This document shows positions 6,392 to 10,840 of a stretch of DNA of 10,840 nucleotides, in pieces. Numbering within the stretch: the first letter of the stretch is position 1; each line of letters begins with the position of its first letter. Position numbers and translations under genes: made by a program. Origin of the DNA: Kofleriaceae bacterium (GTDB lineage Bacteria > Myxococcota_A > Polyangia > Haliangiales > Haliangiaceae); the NCBI GenBank assembly GCA_016763395.1, contig JAESTW010000556.1:1-10840 (forward strand), given 5' to 3'. A model generated the notes under the pieces. The model had not been told where the DNA came from and did no database searches. It was given only the letters and a program-made list of their open reading frames with translations.

Positions 6392-8615
6392 TTCCGTCCA
6401 AACGGGTTGCAAGTTCTTGTCGGTGTTCACTTAAAGAGGAGAGCGCTCGAGACAGTCCCGAATCACCAACTAGGAACTGGACCTCAGCATTGTCTGCCCG
6501 ACCATCGAGGAAATCCGATAGATCTTCAAGTAGCTGTCCACCAGCTTTGGCGAGAGGCAGACTAAGTTGTGTGTCAAGTTCGGGCGATGAACGAAAAAGC
6601 ACGTGATAGATGGCGTCTTCGGTCAGTTCTATCTTGCCCAATTCTACTTGAAAAAAGTGGTCCACAAAGCCTCCACGAAGATAACCACGGACAAATGCTA
6701 AGGACTGAGTCCAGACCTCCGCCTGCGCGAGTTTTAGACCCTCTTTGATTCGAGAGTCCAATGCATTCCAGAGCGGTTCCAGTTTGTCACGCTCGGGCGA
6801 GATGATTTCTTCAACGTACTGAGTAAGGACCCCAATGCAACGAGACTTGCTCTCTTGAAGAAGCGAATCAAAGCCACTGTCCAAGAGGCCGAGCAGATAG
6901 TCTCGGTCTGCCTGGGTTGCTTTGTTTGAGCCGAAGGGAAGCTTTCGGGGCCGGACAAGTTCAAGGACTTCCAGAGCGGCATTTCGATAGAGAAGACCAG
7001 TGTCCTGTGCGATACGTAAACGCTCCTGCTCGACATCTTCATCGACGAATCGAAACATGCACTCTCTCGCCAGTTTGGCAGCTGTCCGCAATGCAGCTCG
7101 AAAGGCAATCGATTGGTGATTGGCACTTGCCACAGCATCGTGGGCACTGTCGAGAAGTGTATGTAGGCGCCTGTTCAATGCCTGCTTCTTAATGGTCCGG
7201 GCCTGATCGAAAAACCGGGCTTCGAGCTCATCGCGCATGGCGTCCCAGCCACTGTCAGCATCACCTGCGATAGCCTTCCGTGCTGAGATAGGAATACACG
7301 CCTCCACACGGTCGCCGAGTTCACTGTCAACGTAGGCGAGAACCTCGCCGACCTGATCTTTGGAGAGTTGATCGACTTTGTTTAGAACGCCGAGAACTCG
7401 GACACCGGTTTCCCTGATGCTGTCCAATGCCAGTTTTTCTGTAGATTTGCCAGCTTGGTTAACGGTGAAAACCCAGATGACGGCATCCGCACGTTTAAGA
7501 AAAGACCGGGCTACTGCCTCATGCTCAGGCAATATGGAGTTAAGACCGGGAGTATCAATGATGTTGACCCGCTCCAGTATGTCGATGGGCATTAGGATCT
7601 CGACATGTTGTATACGCCGCGCTTCGTCGTCGTCTATCGTACCGAGGGCCTCGAAGAGCTTGCTTCCCGCAATATCACGGCTTGTGTTGTCCCGATAGAT
7701 AACCCGTCCGGCCTTGGAGCGACCGTATTTGACGATGTTGATTGTCGCGGTCGTCGGAGTTACTCCGGTTGGTGCCACATCGGTACCTACGAAGGCATTC
7801 ACGAAGGATGACTTGCCGCTAGAAAACTCTCCCATGACTGCAACCAGGAGCGGTTGATCATATTCGGACAGGGCCTGGTTCGCGAGTTGGCGCAAGGGCA
7901 AAAGTGCAGGCTCTTGTCCGCACAAGCGAGAGAGCGCGGAAGCAAGATCGTACCAGCTACTCTCCGGCAGCAATTTCACGCCAAGTTGGCTAGACTGGCA
8001 GGCGCTCAGCAGGGTTTTTCCACGGGTGGAATCAGGTTTTTCACGCAATGCTAAGGAAAGAAAATGCTGTGTGAGATCGTAGTTCTCGACACTGAGTTCT
8101 AGCGCCGCACGGGCCAAGAATGTTTCGTAGTTTGCACCGTTCTCAAGCGCGTGCTCGTAAGTAGCGCGAGCGGCTTCTATTTGTGAGTTGGAGGCCAATT
8201 CCAATCCTCGGGCGGTGAGCGCGTCAGAATCACCAGCATTGCTGGCCAGTACGTGATTCGCCATCTCGACGCCACCTGGGATATCGCCATGGGCTAAGGT
8301 TAGACGGAGCGCGCGTTTGGCTGTGTCATGGTGCGATGCCGCGTTTGGCTGTCGGGTAAGTGCCCGCCTGAAACTGGTCATCGCCGCGTCATTGTCGCCG
8401 AGCAGATCGTGCGCTTGGCCGAGCTTCGAATAGATTTCACCCACCGAAAAATTAGGGGCTGCCTGCCTCAGCGCGATTTGCAACGCAAGCTTTGCGTTTT
8501 CTCCATTCTCAAGTTCGAGATACGCGTTGGCGATACCCATGTTTGCCTGAAAGGAGAGTTGTCCGTCTCTTGAGCTAGTGCTGTCGCCCGTATTGTCCGG
8601 ATCGCTTTGAAGCAC
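6375..8615 (-). CDS. TPR-dynamin-like GTPase, C-terminal part (downstream of in-frame TAG)
   Basis: This ORF of 746 codons from a GTG at 8615 is the larger part of one TPR-dynamin gene. Residues 1-200 (from 8615) hold about five TPR-like helical repeats. Residues 255-450 are a dynamin-family GTPase: G1 GEFSSGKS (262-269), the G2 threonines in PTGVTPTTA (282-290), G3 DTPG (354-357), G4 NKVD (412-415) and a G5-like ISAR (443-446). The rest is helical, as expected for a dynamin stalk, with no clear transmembrane segment or hydrophobic paddle. The GTG start is doubtful: the same frame is open upstream to the TAG at 8721-8723 and encodes a complete TPR there, so 8615 sits inside a helix. The next ATG in frame is at 8540. 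The end overlaps rnhB. It is probably cytosolic, or peripheral at a membrane, working with the adjacent dynamin. Confidence 0.88.
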   Translation of the reverse strand: MLQSDPDNTGDSTSSRDGQLSFQANMGIANAYLELENGENAKLALQIALRQAAPNFSVGEIYSKLGQAHDLLGDNDAAMTSFRRALTRQPNAASHHDTAKRALRLTLAHGDIPGGVEMANHVLASNAGDSDALTARGLELASNSQIEAARATYEHALENGANYETFLARAALELSVENYDLTQHFLSLALREKPDSTRGKTLLSACQSSQLGVKLLPESSWYDLASALSRLCGQEPALLPLRQLANQALSEYDQPLLVAVMGEFSSGKSSFVNAFVGTDVAPTGVTPTTATINIVKYGRSKAGRVIYRDNTSRDIAGSKLFEALGTIDDDEARRIQHVEILMPIDILERVNIIDTPGLNSILPEHEAVARSFLKRADAVIWVFTVNQAGKSTEKLALDSIRETGVRVLGVLNKVDQLSKDQVGEVLAYVDSELGDRVEACIPISARKAIAGDADSGWDAMRDELEARFFDQARTIKKQALNRRLHTLLDSAHDAVASANHQSIAFRAALRTAAKLARECMFRFVDEDVEQERLRIAQDTGLLYRNAALEVLELVRPRKLPFGSNKATQADRDYLLGLLDSGFDSLLQESKSRCIGVLTQYVEEIISPERDKLEPLWNALDSRIKEGLKLAQAEVWTQSLAFVRGYLRGGFVDHFFQVELGKIELTEDAIYHVLFRSSPELDTQLSLPLAKAGGQLLEDLSDFLDGRADNAEVQFLVGDSGLSRALSSLSEHRQELATRLDGNDDSK

Positions 8616-8720
8616 TCTCTCGAAGTACGAGATAGCACCTTCGGGATCTTCATTTCCTAGTGAGATTCGTCCGAGTGCAATCCATGCAACTGGTGGGCAA
8701 CCATCGCGGTCGGCAAGGCG

Positions 8721-8723
8721 CTA
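8721..8723 (-). other. In-frame TAG interrupting the TPR-dynamin gene
   Basis: The ORFs 9287-8721 and 8615-6375 are in the same frame (starts 672 bases apart). After TAG the frame continues without a stop through RLADRDGCPPVAW and then a canonical TPR (WIALGRISLG, then GAISYFERVL). A single CAG-to-TAG change would give YLQRLADRDG and one continuous protein of about 970 residues. TAG ends the DUF885, sigma and anti-sigma-like genes in this window, so a general reassignment of TAG is unlikely. It could be a nonsense mutation, a readthrough site, or a base-call error. Confidence 0.85.
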
Positions 8724-9287
8724 GAGATAGCGTCGAGCCTCCGTGTGTGAGCGGCTGCCATCGATACTTAGAGCGTCTCCGAGATCGGCAATGATCGCCG
8801 AGTTCCCGCCAGATTCCGCTGCTGCTTTGCGAAGCTCTCGTATCGCCTTACCGAGGTCGCCAGACGACCGATAGGCCCGTCCAAGTGCATGGTACACCTC
8901 TGAGAGAAGTTCTTGGTCACCGCCGGCAGCATCGATGGCATCCCTAAAATAGGGGATGGCAAGTTCAGGGCTATCGGCAACAAGCGCGGTATTGCCTCGT
9001 CCGATGAGCGCTTCTGGAAGTTCTGCGTCGAGAGCCAGCGCTCGATCGAAGGCATCTCGCGCTGCATCGATTTTCTCTTGGCTAAGTAGAGTGACACCCA
9101 AGAGTGTCTGGGCGGCAGCATGATCTGGTCTGAGTCTGACCAGGTCTTGCAATTCAGTTTCGGCTTCTGCTAGCTGTCCCGACTCAAGGTTCTTTCTTGC
9201 ACCGGACAAGCGTTCGCGAAACTCATCCGGTATCAGGTCGCCAGCGATGCTTTCAATGCCGCGCTCTATTCGGGACCAAAAGGACAA
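8721..9287 (-). CDS. TPR-dynamin-like GTPase, N-terminal TPR part (upstream of in-frame TAG)
   Basis: This is 188 codons from a TTG at 9287 to the TAG at 8721. TTG is the best start: an in-frame TAG lies two codons upstream, and GAGGA (plus-strand 9298-9302) sits ten bases before it. The protein opens with an amphipathic stretch (MSFWSRIERGIESIAGDL). It then has about four to five TPRs: around 30-55 (LAEAETELQDLVRLRP), 57-90 (LLGVTLLSQEKIDAARDAF), 93-120, 130-158 (ALGRAYRSSGDLGKAIREL), and one cut by the stop. TPR arrays are protein-binding scaffolds. Alone it would be a short TPR protein, but the same-frame continuation shows it is the N-terminal arm of the dynamin-like GTPase encoded next. 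It begins 42 bases after the upstream dynamin gene, consistent with one operon. Confidence 0.82.
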   Translation of the reverse strand: MSFWSRIERGIESIAGDLIPDEFRERLSGARKNLESGQLAEAETELQDLVRLRPDHAAAQTLLGVTLLSQEKIDAARDAFDRALALDAELPEALIGRGNTALVADSPELAIPYFRDAIDAAGGDQELLSEVYHALGRAYRSSGDLGKAIRELRKAAAESGGNSAIIADLGDALSIDGSRSHTEARRYL

Positions 9288-9329
9288 GAGCTAGATGTCC
9301 TCGGCATAACTAGCACTCCACCTCGACAT

Positions 9330-10840
9330 TTAGTTGAGATCTTTGCGAGTTTCGTTGGAGGGAGGTGAGTGGGTATCATCCTCGATTTCTTCCAAATCAT
9401 CTTCGTCCAGCTCTTCTAAATCTGTCGCCAGTGGTGGTGGGCCCGGTGGCGACGCAGAAGTCTCGCGTTCCTCGGGCTTTGCATTGTCCGTATCGTTATC
9501 GGGCGGCTCCGAAGACAGGTCACGGTTCCGATCCCAGATTGAATCTCGCGCTGTGTCAAGAGCAGTGCGCAGGTGCACTATCGTCATGCTGTCTGCCCGA
9601 GTCGCCTCGACAAGTGAAGCGATTGCATCAGCTCCTTCGCGGCGCTCAGCTACCGTTGTCTCCAAAACTTCGGTGATGCCTTTGTACAAGTCCACTCCGG
9701 CGGTGGTGACGAAATTTCGCAAGCGAAGACCAAAATCGTCGATGCACTCATCGAAGAATGGTTGCATCGTTTCGCCAGCTTTAAGAATAACCCCAGGAGC
9801 TCGCTCCTTCGCCTGCTCCTTCATATCACCGGACACCTTCGACTTGACGATGATCGCAAGAACTGGTGCCGCCAGAGTAAGTAGCCCGCCAGCGAGGGTG
9901 TTAACGAAGAGAAACACAGTAGTGCCTAGGGCGCCCACCGCGTAAATGCCCAGATCGTACATGAAGCTGTCGGTATCGATGTCGATCTCGGTTTGAGATG
10001 CACCCAGTCGACTACTCAGTGAATGAAAAGCATCCGCAACATTCTCGTTGGTAATCGTAATTATCTCTTCTGCGAGTTTTTCTAGTGCTCGCGAGACATG
10101 CATGCCTTGTAGCTCAGCCCACTCTTTGAATTTGTCTTGGACAAATGGTCCGAGGTATTGCTTTAGATCGTTGGAATCAACACGGTCGATCTCGTGCGGG
10201 ATTACTTTGGCGAAGCGCTGGGTAAAATCATTTAGACCAAGCGCGACTTGGGACTTGATGGCCTCGGTTTCGGCTTTGATCCGAACGTGGAGTTCATCAA
10301 TTTGTCGTTTTGAAGAGTCGAGCTGCTTTTTGACATCCTCAACCCGCTGCTCAAGGTCACCCATATCCAGGCCGAGGGCGTGTAGCTTTATCCCGAGATT
10401 CTGCTGGACGAGCGCGGCTGTCCGGGATGCGTCGACGGCTGCGTTGTCCAATACAATTTGCGATCTATCAGTATCTAGAAAGCGGTCTAAGTAGTTGAGG
10501 AGTTCGGGAAATCCGCTGTCCACGTCCTCTTCTTCGAGCCAGTTTTTGGCCGAGAGCGGAAATACTACAGGGTCGTCCACGAACTTCTTGAGCCCAGCGC
10601 GCACGTACTTAATAACGGCTTTTTGTTCCGCTTCACTGAGCAGGTCAATTTTGCCCAAGACGAAGATGAGTCGGTCTTTACTTCCCTCCAAAACATGACT
10701 TGAGAGAAATTCTCGCTCTGAGTCTTTGAGAGCTTGGGAGGCGTCCAAGAGGAAAATCACCGCATCAGCTCGAGGAACATAACCGTAGGTGATGTCCGCT
10801 CGTTGCTCGTTTAGATCGTTAACACCGGGAGTATCGACAA
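9330..10840 (-). CDS. Bacterial dynamin-like GTPase with hydrophobic hairpin (partial, 5' end outside window)
   Basis: The frame is open to the right edge; 502 residues are visible. The visible part opens at the G3 motif VDTPGVND, continues to FLLDASQAL and G4-like VLGKIDLL (GKID where dynamins usually have NKxD or TKxD), and then PLSAKNW (G5-like). G1 and G2 lie outside the window. Next comes a long helical, partly coiled-coil region (LEQRVEDVKKQLDSSKRQIDELHVR). A hydrophobic hairpin follows (coded by about 9843-9962: YAVGALGTTVFLFVNTLAGG, then LLTLAAPVLAIIV), the counterpart of the membrane-inserting paddle of BDLP and mitofusin-like proteins. The C-terminus is a Pro-rich, very acidic tail (DLEELDEDDLEEIEDD). 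It probably remodels or tethers membrane using GTP. The next gene downstream is a second dynamin-like GTPase without such a hairpin, which suggests a two-subunit dynamin system. Confidence 0.9.
   Translation of the reverse strand, partial: VDTPGVNDLNEQRADITYGYVPRADAVIFLLDASQALKDSEREFLSSHVLEGSKDRLIFVLGKIDLLSEAEQKAVIKYVRAGLKKFVDDPVVFPLSAKNWLEEEDVDSGFPELLNYLDRFLDTDRSQIVLDNAAVDASRTAALVQQNLGIKLHALGLDMGDLEQRVEDVKKQLDSSKRQIDELHVRIKAETEAIKSQVALGLNDFTQRFAKVIPHEIDRVDSNDLKQYLGPFVQDKFKEWAELQGMHVSRALEKLAEEIITITNENVADAFHSLSSRLGASQTEIDIDTDSFMYDLGIYAVGALGTTVFLFVNTLAGGLLTLAAPVLAIIVKSKVSGDMKEQAKERAPGVILKAGETMQPFFDECIDDFGLRLRNFVTTAGVDLYKGITEVLETTVAERREGADAIASLVEATRADSMTIVHLRTALDTARDSIWDRNRDLSSEPPDNDTDNAKPEERETSASPPGPPPLATDLEELDEDDLEEIEDDTHSPPSNETRKDLN

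Noticed and set aside
8721..8723. TAG as a reassigned sense codon genome-wide
   Set aside because: Three other genes here (DUF885, sigma factor, anti-sigma-like) end in TAG at expected family ends, so general reassignment does not fit.
9288..9329. Short inverted repeat (ATGTC and GACAT) in the gap between the two dynamin genes
   Set aside because: Five-base arms about 25 bases apart are expected by chance; no terminator or promoter character.
9334..9945. Plus-strand ORF of 203 codons rich in Ser
   Set aside because: It lies antisense to the hairpin/acidic-tail coding region of the dynamin gene; its Ser runs are the mirror of acidic codons and it has no recognisable motif.

Overview
The window reads as a bacterial chromosome fragment of roughly 50-53% GC (estimated by eye). 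Several traits point to a myxobacterium-like (Myxococcota / former Deltaproteobacteria) lineage: an ECF sigma factor followed by a one-TM, Lys/Ser/Pro-rich protein with a Cys-containing C-terminal module, and tandem dynamin-like GTPases, one carrying a TPR array. This placement is inference. No tRNA, rRNA, CRISPR array, insertion sequence or phage gene was seen.

Layout. (1) 2-1620, plus strand: an HtrA/trypsin-like serine protease running in from the left edge, split by an apparent one-base deletion in a GGGG run at 116-119 and ending in a beta-barrel-like domain. A hairpin at 1621-1665 separates it from the next, convergent gene. (2) 1694-3547, minus: a DUF885 lipoprotein with a HExxPGHH zinc-peptidase motif. 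(3) 3548-3850: a divergent intergenic region. (4) 3851-4519 and 4552-5682, plus: an ECF sigma factor and a putative membrane-bound regulator, with a perfect 14-bp inverted repeat between them. (5) 10840-5720, minus: an apparent operon of a dynamin-like GTPase with a hydrophobic hairpin (5' end outside the window), a second dynamin-like GTPase preceded by a long TPR array, and ribonuclease HII. The rnhB start overlaps the end of the TPR-GTPase gene.

Two observations stand out. First, the TPR-dynamin gene is interrupted by a single in-frame TAG at 8721-8723. The frame stays open on both sides, and a complete TPR lies between the TAG and the next usable start, so the two ORFs are one gene with a nonsense change, a readthrough codon or a sequence error. 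Second, the hexamer TGTCCG/CGGACA occurs about 34 times by eye against about 5 expected. It is split about evenly between strands, falls in several reading frames and has the favoured extension TTGTCCG(G). It behaves like a genome-wide iterated word such as a DNA-uptake sequence, or another dispersed protein-binding motif.

Functionally, the two dynamins probably form a pair acting at a membrane, with the TPR array as a protein-docking arm. The sigma/regulator pair probably controls an envelope or stress regulon. The protease and the DUF885 lipoprotein are likely cell-envelope proteins.
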